Assembly: GCA_021613535.1 (NCBI GenBank)
Contig: CP075493.1
Span: 1,426,001 to 1,490,000 of the forward strand
Direction: 5' to 3'
Origin: Adineta vaga
Taxonomy: Eukaryota; Rotifera
Length of the DNA: 64,000 bases
Shown piece after piece: positions 35,220 through 48,081 of the stretch. A program made the translations under genes and the position numbers. A model generated the notes under the pieces. That model ran no database searches. It was not told the DNA's origin and saw only the letters and a list, made by a program, of their open reading frames with translations. Within the stretch, counting starts at the first letter, position 1. Each line of letters begins with the position of its first letter.

Positions 35220-37377
35220 AGATGGGTTAAGAATAGGGATTTTATATGTAACTTGAGTCAAATAAAGCTTTTGTTTCAAATAAATAACTTGATAATTTGA
35301 TTTTCTAACGACACAAAAACAAAAACAAATTAGCCAATTTAGATAATAAAGTTAATGCCTATAGTATTGGTCTTGAAAATCTCCCAAAATTTGTACCAAA
35401 AATCTGAAAGTACAAGTCAAAATTCTATCGGGACAAGTCAAAATTAGACGAACGAAAAGAGGATTAAAAATTTATTTCAGCCAGAGTATCTATCAAATTT
35501 TTTCTCGTGTGTATAATATCGATTTAGAAAACACAAGTACATATATGAGATAAAGTAATAGAAAACGAAGAGTTGAAAAACGGTATGTATGATTAAAGCT
35601 ATGTGAAAAGAAGATAATCATAGAAATTTCGATTATTTACTATGTTATAAATGATTCTACGATCACATAAAATTTTGCAGTTAAAGAGAGCGAAATACAA
35701 AATGTTCTGTTAAACTCAACACTAGATAATCCTTAATAATACGTCGACTTATTGAAAAGAAGTAAATATTAGAACGCATACTTTTTATATATCTAAACAA
35801 TTAGCAAAGGATCAATCGGACTTATTCTTAGTTCTTCTGACAATACTCTTAGTGCATTCTTGATAAACTAGATTTAATAACTCACTCTCCTTCTTTCTGA
35901 GGTCATCTCATACTGGAATAGTTCCCAAAATAATGTAAAACATCAAAAATTTTTCTTCTCTAATCGTTTTCCATTTGTTTGATTAAATCCTTGGAAAATC
36001 TTACTCGGATTTTGCGATATTATCTATCGTCTTCTACTTCCTATGGAAACATAGAAAGAAATTAATTTAGGATGAGAGTCCAAATATCATTGGTAGTGAG
36101 ACGTTCGACATATGAATGACAGAACTTAATAGTTGAACATTTGAATTACTTGAAAATTGAAAAAATATGCATCATCTTCATATATTTGATGCTAATTTGT
36201 CAAAGAGAATCGTCTGAATATGCGTATTCACATATAATCAACGAACTATCTTAAATGAGTTCAATGTTGAAAAAGATTTTTATTTTGATAAATCTTTTAT
36301 ACGTATCATTTTCCAATCTCAACTTTCAAATCTTGCCGTCCATTTGATGAGCGTTAGAATGATCATTTTGAAATTTGCTAATGAGAAACGTTTTCATTAT
36401 CAAGTTTTTAGGTATTTATTGTCATAAAGCCAGTGAACTATGTTCGTTTCTTTTGATTTATTTCGTCATCGTAAAAGTTGTTTGTACTGAGTGGAAAGAA
36501 AAGTATTTTAATTGATTCAATTTAGAAGATGTACGATCTACCTAAACGATGTATTTTCGATTTTTCTCGCTTGAATGGAGAATCATCGATAAAAGTCCTC
36601 TAGTATTCAGATTTATCTATCTTTTAGTGTCGATCGGTTATCGAAGATTTAAATCCTTTAGGCATGTAATGTAAATTGATAAGGATTACTCTGATAAATG
36701 CACATAGTGACTCTATTGAACTCTTTTGACATCATATGAAATCAAATCTTCCTTGCTTCCCGTCACTTGAAATAGACTATAAAGAAATAGTATATCCGAC
36801 AAAATGTTGATCTATATTTTCCTTTTCTTAAGTAATAACTCTATTAAATAGGAAATTAAAAAAATCAAGATTACTACTGTAATGGTATTAGCTTTCGTAC
36901 ATCAATCAAATTACAAAATGAAAATAATCGTTATCTTATCATCAATGTTGATAGTTGAAGTAATTATTGTTAATATTCAACTGAAATAAGTACAGAAGTA
37001 GTTCTAAATCTCTAATAGTTCCTTTTTGATTTAATGATCAATCCTTTTTTTATTAAGAGAAAATTAAATTTCAATCGTAAATAATACTGATTCGAACAGG
37101 TCTTTTAGAAAATGCAGTAAAGTCTGTGCTTTTTTGCAGTGTAGTAATGGTTGAAAAAGGGGTGAACTAAAGTAGTATAGAATATGAACTACTTGAGGAG
37201 GCGGAATCAATTGAATTTTGTGCTGTATAATAGAATATCCTCGCAATTTCTCTGTTATTTTTTATTTACGTTGAATATCAATATTAAGAAATTAATGATG
37301 TACATACATAAAGGAAAAAAAAAGAATATATGAATATTTGTTTGTAATAAATATATTTGAAAACATTAATAAAAATG
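35220..37377. other. Gene-poor 2.1 kb
   Basis: AT-rich DNA between the esterase gene and the 3' end of the SLC44-like gene. The only frame (37064-37246, minus) has no features. No repeats or RNA genes were recognised. Confidence 0.4.
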
Positions 37378-40032
37378 TTATTTTTCCTTCTTAACTCGAA
37401 ATATCCGTTTTAATTCTTTGGACATCATCACTCGATGATTTGAATTATTATCTTTCATTTTCAAATCTTCTAATGCACAAAGAAATAAAGTATCAACAGC
37501 CATTGAATAAACTGAAAAGAAACAAGTAGCCACAATATAAGTACCAATAATGATTAATAATAATGGAATAAAATAATAATGTAATTCCGGTACATATTTT
37601 TCTGCTCGAGCAATTCGATGTGTAAAAAAGAAGAATGCAAGAATACCAATACCTGCCGTAATACTTAATTTACCGAGAAATATAAGAAAATCACATACTT
37701 TATCAATTACCAATAATCTCAGTGGATTAGAAATGATGACAGCAAAAGCACGTCGAGCTGATGTAAAAAATCCTGTTCCATAGATTGCTGTCATTATATA
37801 AGCATTGCGATTGAGATATTTAATGAATTTTTCCAAACATAATAAACAACAACGACAACAACACATCATACAGCGAGCAATTTTTCCTGTTTTATCTTTG
37901 AATTTATTTTGAACATATTCTAAGATTGTACGAATTATTTTCATAATCGCAATTAGTAAAGAACCAAAAGCTAATGTACCAATATGAAAAACTAGTGCAC
38001 GAAATAATGATAAACACAGTGAAGAACATGGAATACCCACCCGTCTTCCATCCCAATAATATCGTGCATAAACACCAGCTAAAATTGATTCATTAGAATT
38101 TTATCAAAACATAAATATATACCAAAACTTACCGAGAACTAATTCACCGAATCCAATAACAAACGCAGTTAACCAAAAGAACATAAATGCAGAGAAGAAT
38201 TGAGGTAACCATTGATTTTGATTTACAAAACTAATAAATGATTTAAAATGACGACCCGTACCTAAAAATCAAAAAATTCAATCATCCTCGACAAATACTC
38301 AAATTTCTTCATACCATTCAATACACTATCTAAGTCAACTTGAGGATCATATCCATATTGCCAAAAGACACAGTTTCCATCCAATTCATGTGTTACATTC
38401 CATGTACGCGGATTACATATTTCACCATAATGTGTTTCTGTTGAATTTTCAGTCATATTACTAAATGCTAATCGATAGATTGGTTTTCCTGCAGTTGCAA
38501 GATAAACTGCTACAACTGCCCAATAAGCGAACACTCCAATTTGTAATACAAATGGTATAAATGGCCAGAAAAGACTGAAAAAATTATATCCAACAGCTTT
38601 TGATGCTTCAGTTAGAATAGCTAATGCAATTCGAAGACGTTTAAATAAAACCAATAGAATAAGAACTGATATAACTAAAAACAATGTACAGATAATTGCA
38701 ATAATTAACCATGTTATTGGTAAACTGCGATAATAATTTGCATCAGCAACGAATTTAAATTCTGTAAAGATTTGATTATCATTTTTTTCTCGAAGTTGCA
38801 TAAATTCAAAGAACGATAAACCACTTGCAATAGCTAATAACAAAATAAATAAGATAATTCCAAGCCAAATAATTGGTTTTGCTAACCAACGCATTAGAAC
38901 AATCCAAACAAACTAGAAATTAAAGAAAAGGATGTATTTTTCTTTTTGCAAAAAATCATCGTTTCTTTTCTTCATACGGAAATAACTGAAGCAAATGCTA
39001 AGGCAATTAAAATATATTGCCATGATGTTGTAAAATCTTCCACAAGAAAAGCAGCGATTTCTTTTAAATTCAAAACATCAACAAGATATTTTACACCCTA
39101 AAATTAAATGACGATTTATGAAAGTTCGTTTCAATGAAAAAACTAAACTCACCTGTTCTAATTTTGATCCATTTAATGGTCGACCATCGGCATCATCAAT
39201 GGTTTTATTAAGTCCATCATCATCTGGTACCTAAAAGAAATTTTCTTTGATTTCTTATCGATTCTTTTATATTATTTTCTTACTTCAAGAATCGAATTGG
39301 CAAGATTTTGTATATGTTCCGGAACACAACGACCAAACAATGGTTTACTAGCAAGAACATACGGTGCACATCGTCCAGCATTGACAAGTTGCGTATTGTC
39401 TGTATCACTTTCAGTAACATCATAGGCACAAACTCGATTCGCAAGATAACTTTCGAATTTATAATGAGATGTTCGATTTGGACATTGTTGAACACAAACT
39501 TGAGGTGTTGGACAAACGAAAGGTCGACCTTTCGCAAGATTCGATGGGATATTAAACGCTTTTATACACTTTGTCCAATCAAAAAAATAAACATATGGTC
39601 GATCAGCATAATCACCAGAACCACATAGATGACCTTGACTATCCGTTGGATGAATTAATTGTCTTGGATTACCTAAATATTTCCAAGTATTATAATAATA
39701 GATAAAAAATTTCAATAGATAAATATACCTTCTAGGAATGCAAATATACTGAGAATAACAAAAAAGATAATGAACAGTAAAAATATGATACAACATGGAA
39801 TATCTAAATATTCAATTGAGTTATTTCACATATTTCAAGAAGAATTTCTAAGGCTTACCAGTGCAGTATCGTTTTCTACGAAGACCTTCATCGGGTGTAT
39901 CATAATTCATATTTTTCTCTGGATCTACTGATGCTCTTGATGAACTTTTTTTATGTCTAAAACAATTTTCAATTCAATTGATATAAATAAGAAATTATGC
40001 AACAAAGGAAGTTGTTACCTTTGCGACGTCAT
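37378..40032 (-). CDS. SLC44A: Choline transporter-like protein (SLC44/CTL family)
   Basis: Several exons read from the ATG at 40030-40032 (MTSQR...). Exon 2 gives a basic cytosolic head ending LRRKRYCT. The exon at 39.27-39.7 kb has GNPRQLIHPTDSQGHLCGSG, DRPYVYFFDW and CPTPQVCVQQCPNRT, the cysteine-rich first extracellular loop that is diagnostic for CTL proteins. The exon at 38.26-38.89 kb has four hydrophobic helices and a glycosylated loop (NMTENSTETHYGEICNP). The last exon (37378-38040) has FHIGTLAFGSLLIAIMKIIR, a cysteine cluster (CMMCCCRCCLLCLEKF) and NRNAYIMTAIYGTGFFTSARRAF, all typical of the CTL C-terminal half. About ten membrane segments in all. The family moves choline (and ethanolamine) across plasma and mitochondrial membranes. 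Closest to the SLC44A2/4/5 group by eye. Confidence 0.92.
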
Positions 40033-41381
40033 TGTAGATGTTGTAAGAAGAAATGTGTATCTGACTAGTTGTTTTATTTCAATATATTATCGTTGCACAA
40101 TGTTGTTATGTCAATAAGAACAGCAAAAATGACAAGAGATCGACAGTAAAACTGGTTGAAGTCAATAAAAAAGATATCGTTGTTAAGCATATTAAATCTT
40201 TTTAAATAGTTAGACTAGCATTTCATCAACTAAGAGTCTCAAAGATAAGTAATAGTGAGAGTGAGAGGGAAAACGCATCATATGAAAAGAAAAAGGTAGA
40301 ACATCGAAAATAATCAGAGAGAATCTTTGAATTGTTATGGAAACGAAAAAACATTGATAAAACCATTACGAGTGATAAAGTGAAAGATTCTTTATTAATG
40401 ACACAGAAGTATACGTCAATGAAAAAATTAATAGTGTTTTTGTTCGTATGAGGTATTTGAATTTGTATAAGAAAACAATTTCTTCATGGTTTGAATTGAT
40501 TAATAAGATTATAATAAAATTGTTTAGATTGGAGTAGCTATGCGTAATTGAAGATCGGATATAAATATTCGTCCAAAAAAAAGAAAACTACTAGATTTTT
40601 CCAGGTGAGAAAAATTCTTGCACTCTTACCCTCATATAAAACTACAATCATTCAAGTTTATAGGAGATTGATATGAATTTTTCTTTGAGAAAATTATATA
40701 AATATATGTTGTATAACGAGTGTAATAATTGATGATTTAGTTTTAATAAGAACAGTTAAATAAATGTTTGTATTTATGCAAAACCTAGTCATCATGTATT
40801 TGTTTGCGATGTTTCATTTAATGAGTAACTTTTATTGGTGACAATTATGATTTGAAATTGTGCAAATGATCGTGAAAGAATTCTCATATCGAAAATAATT
40901 ACATGGCATATTTTACCTTAGTTTCCATCAATTTGTTGCTGCATCTATTTATTCTCAAGGTACAAATAGAGATAAAGATCAAGTGTGTTCACATTTCTCC
41001 AGTGAAGTAATTCAATTTTTATCCTAGTGTGAACGACTGTTCCGTTATCATGAAATTGGTAGTGAACTATACTAACGTTTATGGCTTATCTACTTCGAAA
41101 GCGTACCTTGTTAATTGCGAGTGTTTTCTCAAAAATTATTATGGAAATAGAATTAATTATTCGTTAATAATCATATTTTAAATTAGTATATGAACAATAT
41201 GCAATCTAACTGTAGATGTCGCTTGGAATCAATGGATTATGAATAAACATGTTTTATTCGTTCTTCAATAAAACCAACAGAATGAATAAGACATGCGATC
41301 CACAATGTACAATACATTATTTTATTTACTTTTTTTGTAACCTTGCATCATTGTTTTGATCTTGACCAAAGCTATTGAACA
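40033..41381. other. Divergent intergenic region
   Basis: 1.35 kb between SLC44 (-) and PARL (+), AT-rich. No gene, repeat or RNA was recognised. It should hold both promoters. Confidence 0.4.
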
Positions 41382-43272
41382 ATGTGGTTAAGATATTCGA
41401 AATGGATCTTATCTTCATCAACAAATTCTTCATCACGGTATTTACAATCAATTGAACAATTTCGTACACAGATATCTCGAAATCCTTTGAAAGGACAAAC
41501 ACAACGTTCAATAAAAAAATTCGATGAATCAAATATTTTACATGTTGAACCTCGTCTTGAACCACATCCAAGTCGTCTTCTCATCCGTCCTACTCTATTC
41601 ACTATCGGTGTAAATAATGGATCGAAGTTTTTGATTAAAAATTTTCTTTTGTTTTAAAGTTTGTTGGTTGTTCATTTGTATCATGTGCAGTTTGGCAATA
41701 TGAATCACAAAGAAATAAACTACGAAAACTTAAAGAACGTTGGCAATCCAAATTGAAATCAGATCAAATTTCTCAAGTATTTACTTTTAATGATCAATAT
41801 TGACAAAGATAAATTGTTTTTCGGTATTTTAGTTGAAAAATATTTGGCATGATGTATCAGAACCGAAACGAGTCGTTGGAGCAATCATTGGATTGAATCT
41901 TCTTGTTTTTCTTGCATGGAGAATAAAAAGATTCGAACCATTTTTGTTAAAATATTTTACTTCTACTCCTTTCAAACGTAAGTTTATTTAGAAAATGAAA
42001 ATGATGAAAGAAAATTTCTTTGTTTTCTCTAGCAAATCTTAGTTCAATGTTATTATCCACATTTAGTCATTACAATGGAATACATTTTTTATGTAATATG
42101 TATGTTTTGTGGTCATTCCATGAACCAATTGTGAAAATATTTGGCAAAGAACAATTTACTGGTTTGTTTAATTGATATTTTCGAAAAAGAAATGTTTGTT
42201 TTTTTTTATCTTTTAGCGGTTTATTTATCTTCTGGTAAGATTATTGATTGAAGTTTTCTTCAAAATTTGATTCAATTTTATCTGATGTAAAGGTGTTATC
42301 TCATCTTGGTTGAGTTATGTATTCAAAGTTGTTACAAGAACACCGAATATTTCTCTTGGAGCTGTAAGTACTTACTTGACTGAAAAATAGCTTTCACTTT
42401 TTGAGAAGTCTGTCCTTTTAAAACTAAATCTAATAAAATCTACGCAATTTTTTTAGCAACATATCATAACTCTATTGACGTCATCGAGATACGTGTGGGA
42501 TAATATGATAAGAAAACACCTAGATCTTAATGTTAGTTATCTTTTATCAAATTATATATCAACAAACGATGATCATAACATAATACGAGAATCACAAAAG
42601 GAATCCATCGAACTGATGACCTTCATTGAGTTGATTAAGTAAATCAAAGCATTTGTAGGATTCATTTTTCTCATTGAATCAATATGAAGGAATATAGTCA
42701 TTTTCATATATTCCCACTGGATTGTATTTAATATACGTCGATCATGAATGGTAAATTTCATACGATTGGCATTTTTTCCCCGATAATGTTAAATATTGCT
42801 TTTGAATGTGAAAAAAATTTTAAATGGAATGTTTGCTTTTCTTTTACAGTCCGGTTCGATAATGGCGCTGTTAGGTGCAATTTGTACGCAATTCCCTGAT
42901 GCACAATTGGCTTTAATATTTCTTCCATTTTTTACGTTCTCTGCCAAATCGGTAATTAGATCTGTTCTTTTAATGAAACAAGAAACGAAAAAAGAACACG
43001 AGATGTTGTTATTTTATTTTTTAGGCTCTTATCGGTATGGTGTCCTTTGATCTTCTTGGTACTATAATGCGTTGGCGTTATCTGGATCATTCTGCCCATT
43101 TGGGTGGTGTTTTATTTGGCATGTAAGTGTATAATAAAATACAAGAGCAATACATTTTAATTCTCTTGATTCACTTTTTAGTTTCTATGTTAAATATGGT
43201 TATAAAATAATCTGGGAATCGTTAACACCAATTGTAGAACGTTGGCATCATTTACGCGAGAAATTTAAATGA
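41382..43272 (+). CDS. PARL: PARL-type mitochondrial rhomboid protease
   Basis: Starts at the ATG at 41382. The first ~45 residues (MWLRYSKWILSSSTNSSSRY...) are rich in S and R without acidic residues, fitting a mitochondrial targeting peptide. Later exons give LKERWQSKL, VVGAIIGLNLLVFLAWR, SSMLLSTFSHYNGIHFLCNMYVLWSF (with the conserved H and N of rhomboids), VYLSSGVISSWLSYV, SLGASGSIMALLGAICT (catalytic Ser in GASGS) and HSAHLGGVLFGIFYVKYG (catalytic His in HLGG). Order and wording match PARL closely. It is an intramembrane serine protease of the inner mitochondrial membrane that cleaves PINK1 and PGAM5 in other animals. One intron (42364-42849, 486 bp) is far longer than the others and lies just before the catalytic serine codon. 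It opens a run of four same-strand genes. Confidence 0.95.
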
Positions 43273-43661
43273 TTGTTTATTTTTTTCATTATTTTCAAAA
43301 TAATCCTTTGATGTTTAACATAATCGAATGGAAAGAAAAACGGGAATAAATTTTTCTCATTCTCTTCTTTGTCTTTTTTCGTTTTCGATATTTCGAACAC
43401 GAGTGAAAGATTAGACACATGTACGACGTGCAAATATGTATGCCGAAAAGATAAAAAAGAAAACATGCATGTAAATTTTCGCATTGTTTTACTTCTCTTG
43501 TTTCTCTTTATAAAGGCAATAACTACTGGTTATTCTACCATTTATTCCCTTTTATGAGAAGAAGAATAGCTGCGTACTTAATTGACATTGAGATGTACAG
43601 CTGTGACGATCATTTGATATATAACTATTTCATTTTCTTTCAGAATGCAACATTTAATACT
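43273..43661. other. Short spacer PARL / SLC16
   Basis: About 390 bases with an AATAAA near 43347. TTTCTTTCAG ends at 43643, 18 bases before the transporter ATG, an acceptor with no obvious cis donor exon. Confidence 0.4.
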
Positions 43662-45940
43662 ATGACAAGCGGTGGTACGACGAAAAGTGCAGCTCCTGGG
43701 GCAGTTACGCCCGATGGTGGTTGGGGATGGATTATTGTATTAGCATCTTTTATGATCCATTTTATTATGGACGGGTTAGTTAATCGAAAGTTATTATTTT
43801 TCTAAGAAGAAAAATTTTAATTTTATATTAATAGAATTACATATTCAATGGGTGACATATATCTACAACCAATGATGAATAGATTAGGCGAAGGTCGAGG
43901 CAAAGTTTCAACAATTTATGGTATTTTACCAGCAGTAACACTTGGCGCAGGTAAATGCGGTTATTCTTAATCAAAATCAAGTATTTTTAATCTCCTAGGA
44001 CCTATTGTGACAATACTTGTCAATACGTATGGGTGTCGATTAGTAACAATCGTAGGTACCACAATGGCAGCTGGTGGATTTTTAATAAGTTATTTTTGGG
44101 CAAATGTGTGGTTTTATTATCTCGCCATTGGCGTCATTGGAGGTATGTTTGACGAAAAATATTCATTGATAATGGATCACTATTGATCTGCTACGATAGG
44201 CCTTGGTTTTGGCTTAATCTATCTACCTGCTATTGTCTCAGTTGGATACTATTTCGAAGCTAAACGGTCATTTGCGATGGGTATTGCGGTTTGCGGTTCA
44301 GGATTGGGTACGCTTGCATTTCCATTAGTAATGCCATATGTCATAAATAAACCTCTATGGTTTGATTATGATGGTGCTCTTTTGTTGGAAGCAGGAATTA
44401 TATTTATCTGCGTTATTTTTGGTGGTTTAATGGTAACACATATTGATTGTTTTATACTGTGAAATTCAATGTAAATTATGTTGCTTATGTAGGTTCCCTT
44501 ACCTCAAGAACCAAGCGAAACTCGTCGTATAGAAAAGAAAACAGCTCGTGCTGAAAAGAAACGATTAGCATCACAAGCTACAACAAGAACGTTAAGTCCA
44601 ATTGATGAACAACGAAATCAATTACTTCCAAAAGATCGAGAAAGGTTTGTCATCAAGATTTTTATTATCTACGTAAATATTTGATTGAAATACGATCGAT
44701 CATTCTGTACGAATGAGTAAGACTTCGTCAATATTTTTCTAAAATAAATCATAAAATACCTTGATAATATAGATCGTTGTTGATACATATTGTCTTCATT
44801 TATTTCTAGTGATATTGCATTAAAATCGATAAGTCCTAATGAACGCGGATCATCTGCTGTTGTTCCTGGTGAACAACAATTTTTGATGGATGATAATGAA
44901 CGTGCTACATCTCCATATAAAGATGATTTAACAGAAAAAATTCGTCCTGAAGACAATACAACTGATGTACCAGTTGTTATTTCTCGTAAAGATGCAGTTT
45001 ATCGAGGAAGTTTGCACAATATACCATTATTCAATGAAGATGTCGATGAATATCATAATCAAGTAATCACAACCACAGCTGATGTCGAACATGAAATAAA
45101 AGCAAAGAAATCTTTTGTTACTCAATTGACTGAACAGATTGATTTGAACTTATTAAAAGATGCTGCATTTGCTTTATTTGCTGTATCAAATTTTCTAACA
45201 AGTCTTGGATTTAATGTTCCATATAATTTTGCCAATGATTTAGCAAAGGATAAAAATGTTCCTGAAGGCGAACGTCATTGGATTATTATGACAATTGGAA
45301 TTGCAAATTGCTTTGGTCGGGTGATTATTGGACTTTTAGGTGATCGAAAATGGGTAAAATTGTTGATATAACAAAGAAAATCACTAATTTTTCCTTTTCT
45401 GTATAGATTAATCGTTTAACATTATACAATACAACATTGATTATTGCTGGTGCAGCAACAATAGCTGCACCTTTTTGCACTTCTTGGGTTGTAACACATA
45501 TGGTCTACGCTGCATTCTTTGGATTCTTTTCTGGTGGATATGTTGGTTTAACATCCATTCTTGTTGTTGATTTAGTTGGTGTGAATAAATTATCGGATGC
45601 ATTCGGTACTCTTTTACTATTTCAAGGAGTTGCGGTCGCTATTGGTACACCAATTTGTGGTAAGGAACAAAATAAAATATTTCTTTGAATAGTAAATAGA
45701 TCATTCGTTCATTTCTTAGGTACGATGCGTGATATATTTACTGGATATCTATGGCCGTATTTGATATTTGGCGGTTCTATTTTAATCAGTGGTGTTATTC
45801 TATTTGCAATTCCCTTTTTGCAAAGACGAAAAGAAAGTCGACAACAACCAACAAAACATGAGTTAGATATGGGTGTTTTATCTTATTCAAAACAAAATTT
45901 ATCTATACCAGATCAACAACAACAGCAACAACAGCTTTAA
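43662..45940 (+). CDS. SLC16A: Monocarboxylate transporter-like protein (SLC16/MCT family)
   Basis: About eight exons from the ATG at 43662. After a short head, TPDGGWGWIIVLASFMIHF contains the MCT signature DGGWGW at the start of membrane helix 1. Later exons give YSMGDIYLQPM, STIYGILPAVTLGAGPIVTILVNTYGCR, YLPAIVSVGYYFEAKRSFAMGIAVCGSGLGTLAFP (helices 4-5, the conserved YFxxRRxxA...GxxG part) and a long cytosolic loop (44.5-45.1 kb). Helices 7-12 follow: DAAFALFAVSNFLTSLGF...YNFAND, GIANCFGRVIIGLLGDR, AAFFGFFSGGYVGLTSILVVDLVG and GTPICG. The C-terminus ends in poly-Q. Predicted role: plasma-membrane transport of monocarboxylates or related solutes. The substrate cannot be told; the long loop and sequence resemble the MCT12/14 group more than MCT1-4. 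Confidence 0.92.
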
Positions 45941-46431
45941 TCAAAAATTTTCTCGTGACTAATTAATCCCGTTAATAGAAACTTTCTGTTGTGATTACTT
46001 TTCTTTTTTATTATTTCAGTTTATTATTAATCGTTTTAATCTACTTCTATTACTACTTCTGCCTTCAGGGGTTTCTGAGAACAGTATATATATATATATA
46101 CATATATTTAGACAGACAGAATAGATTATAAGAACAGTTAATCAATGTGAATTTTTCTTCACGATTCTTTTTTTTTTCTTGAATCAGTATTTTTCATCAT
46201 ATAAAGAATAACCTATTTGACTATCTTAGTGATTCACTGTCCGCGAGAAGAACGAGTGAGAAAAGAAAACGAATATTATGTATGTCTTTCTGTTTTTTTT
46301 GTCTTTGGTACGAACAGTCTCTTTTATATTATTATTTCTGCAGTGACGTTTTTTTTTCTTTCTCTTTAGAATAGTTTGTGTAGTGTCTTATAAAACTTTT
46401 TAATAAAAAGAATTTCTTTTGTGTTTTTCAG
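45941..46431. other. Spacer SLC16 / WIP
   Basis: About 490 bases with TATATATATATA at 46087-46100 and poly-T tracts. TTTTTCAG ends at 46431, immediately before the WIP ATG. Confidence 0.35.
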
Positions 46432-47387
46432 ATGCCTCCGCCACCACCACCTCCTCCTCCACCACCTCCACCGTCAGCTTTATCAATGACAGGTGTTGCT
46501 AATCGATCTGGTCTTCTGAATGAAATCGGTAGTTTCAAAAAAGGTGGTTTAAAGAAAGCAGTGACCAACGATCGAAGTGCACCAATAGTTGGTGGTTCAA
46601 CAACTAACAATACAAAAACATCATCAACAAATCGATCAAATAATAATGACAGACCAAGTATAACTCCTTTAATAACACCAATGCAATTAACTTCTACAAC
46701 ATTAAAACCATCTGGTATGAATGTCTCAACAGTTAAAGTAAGAAAACCGTCAATTCCACAATTTGCTCCACCACCACCGATTAATCAACCCGTTGTCAGA
46801 ACTCTTCCAACTGATCAAATACGAAATTTAACTCAGCAAGTACCACGACTACCTCCACGTGAACCTCCGCCACCACCACCTAATGAAAGTAAACCAAAAT
46901 TAGGACAATTACAAATGTCTTCCACAGGTTTCCTTGTTCCTTCTTCTTCCTCTTCTTTTTATTAATATAACTCTTGTTTTCTCAAGGCTCACAACAGCAA
47001 AAAATTACACGTGCACCACCACCTCCACCACCGCCACCATATTGTTCAACGAATAATGGCCATTCTTCATCAGATAACTCCTCTCGAATATATAAATCAA
47101 CTAATTCGAATGCACCAGTATCACACGCTCCTCCACCTCCACCTCCACCTCCACCTCCTCGCGGTGTCATTCCAAATGGTACAATGCGTCGAACATCATC
47201 TGATTTTGTCGATCATTCCTATGCTGATCGACGATCTGATCAATCATCTAATTTCACATTTGATTATGATCACAATTTCGAAGCACGTTTTCGTTTCACT
47301 CCACTTGAACATCTTCCAAATCCAGATCAATGGCAACCACCATCATCTCATAGCAGATCTTCAAAACATCATGTAAATGTTCGTTAA
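46432..47387 (+). CDS. WIPF: WASP-interacting protein (WIP/verprolin family)
   Basis: Two exons; the short intron (about 46929-46985) joins SSTG to SQQQ. The start MPPPPPPPPPPPPPSALS is followed by a WH2 actin-binding motif, RSGLLNEIGSFKKGGLKK, then VTNDRSAPIV, as in WIP (LLSDISKGKKLKKTVTNDRSAPI). The middle holds proline-rich profilin/SH3 sites, including RLPPREPPPPPP and APPPPPPPPPPRG. The C-terminus, FEARFRFTPLEHLPNPDQW, matches the WASP-binding domain of WIP (FxSRFxFHPxxDLPxPE). The product is about 295 residues, shorter than vertebrate WIP (about 500). It stabilises WASP/N-WASP and helps Arp2/3 actin assembly. The ATG directly follows an AG acceptor, so a 5' UTR exon or spliced leader is expected. 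Minus-strand glycine-rich frames here are shadows of the proline codons. Confidence 0.93.
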
Positions 47388-47654
47388 AATTAAATCTCAT
47401 TTCTATTTTTTTTTTCTCTCATCTTCTTCTCATGTTTATTATAACAAAACGAAGTACAGTGATCATCTCTGTTCCGTGCTGTGTTTATTATTCATTATTA
47501 TACATATATTTTTTTTTCTTCCTCTCTTATGTGTTTATTCTTTATTGTTCATTTTTTTCCCATATGTACAAAAAAACAGAATCTTTCGACACAAACAAAT
47601 ATGTTGATTAGGATATTGATGATAAAGTTTGATTTACAGATATAAGATACTACT

Positions 47655-48081
47655 ATGGCAAGCGAACTCAGTAACAATCAATTGCAAGCAGCAGGTGAAC
47701 TTGAAATCGAAATGATGCAAGATCTTTATAAAAGGTACAAAAAGAAATATTTCTACTGATTAAAATAAGCTAATCTTTAATACATATTTTCTTTTGATAA
47801 AGAATGACAACGGCTTGTCATAAGAAATGTGTTATTCCACGATATAAAGATTCAGAATTATCCAAAGGTGAATCTGTATGTATTGATCGATGTGTAGCAA
47901 AATATATGGAAGTAAGAAATTTATATGACACTAGTCATTACAATTTGAAACCTATATGATCTGTTCAAAGGTTCACGATAGAATTGGTAAACAATTGACA
48001 TCAATGACTTTGCAGCAACAACCAACATTGCAAGGACAACAAGCGACTGATCCATCACGTGCCGTTGGAACATATCAATAG
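47655..48081 (+). CDS. TIMM10: Mitochondrial import chaperone Tim10
   Basis: Three exons: about 47655-47735, 47804-47910 and 47972-48081. The product has about 95 residues. It reads [59 protein letters not shown] in pieces, with the twin CX3C motifs CHKKC and CIDRC that define small Tim proteins, and ELSKGESVC as in Tim10. Tim10 forms a hexamer with Tim9 in the intermembrane space and escorts carrier and beta-barrel precursors. The glutamine-rich tail ([11 protein letters not shown]) differs from vertebrates. An AG acceptor (TTTACAG) lies 15 bases before the ATG. It is the last gene of the PARL-SLC16-WIP-Tim10 run. Confidence 0.96.

Noticed and set aside
46982-47376. Glycine-rich minus frame and histidine/leucine-rich plus frame in the WIP gene
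   Set aside because: They are other readings of the repeated CCA/CCT proline codons; WH2 and WASP-binding motifs fix the real frame.
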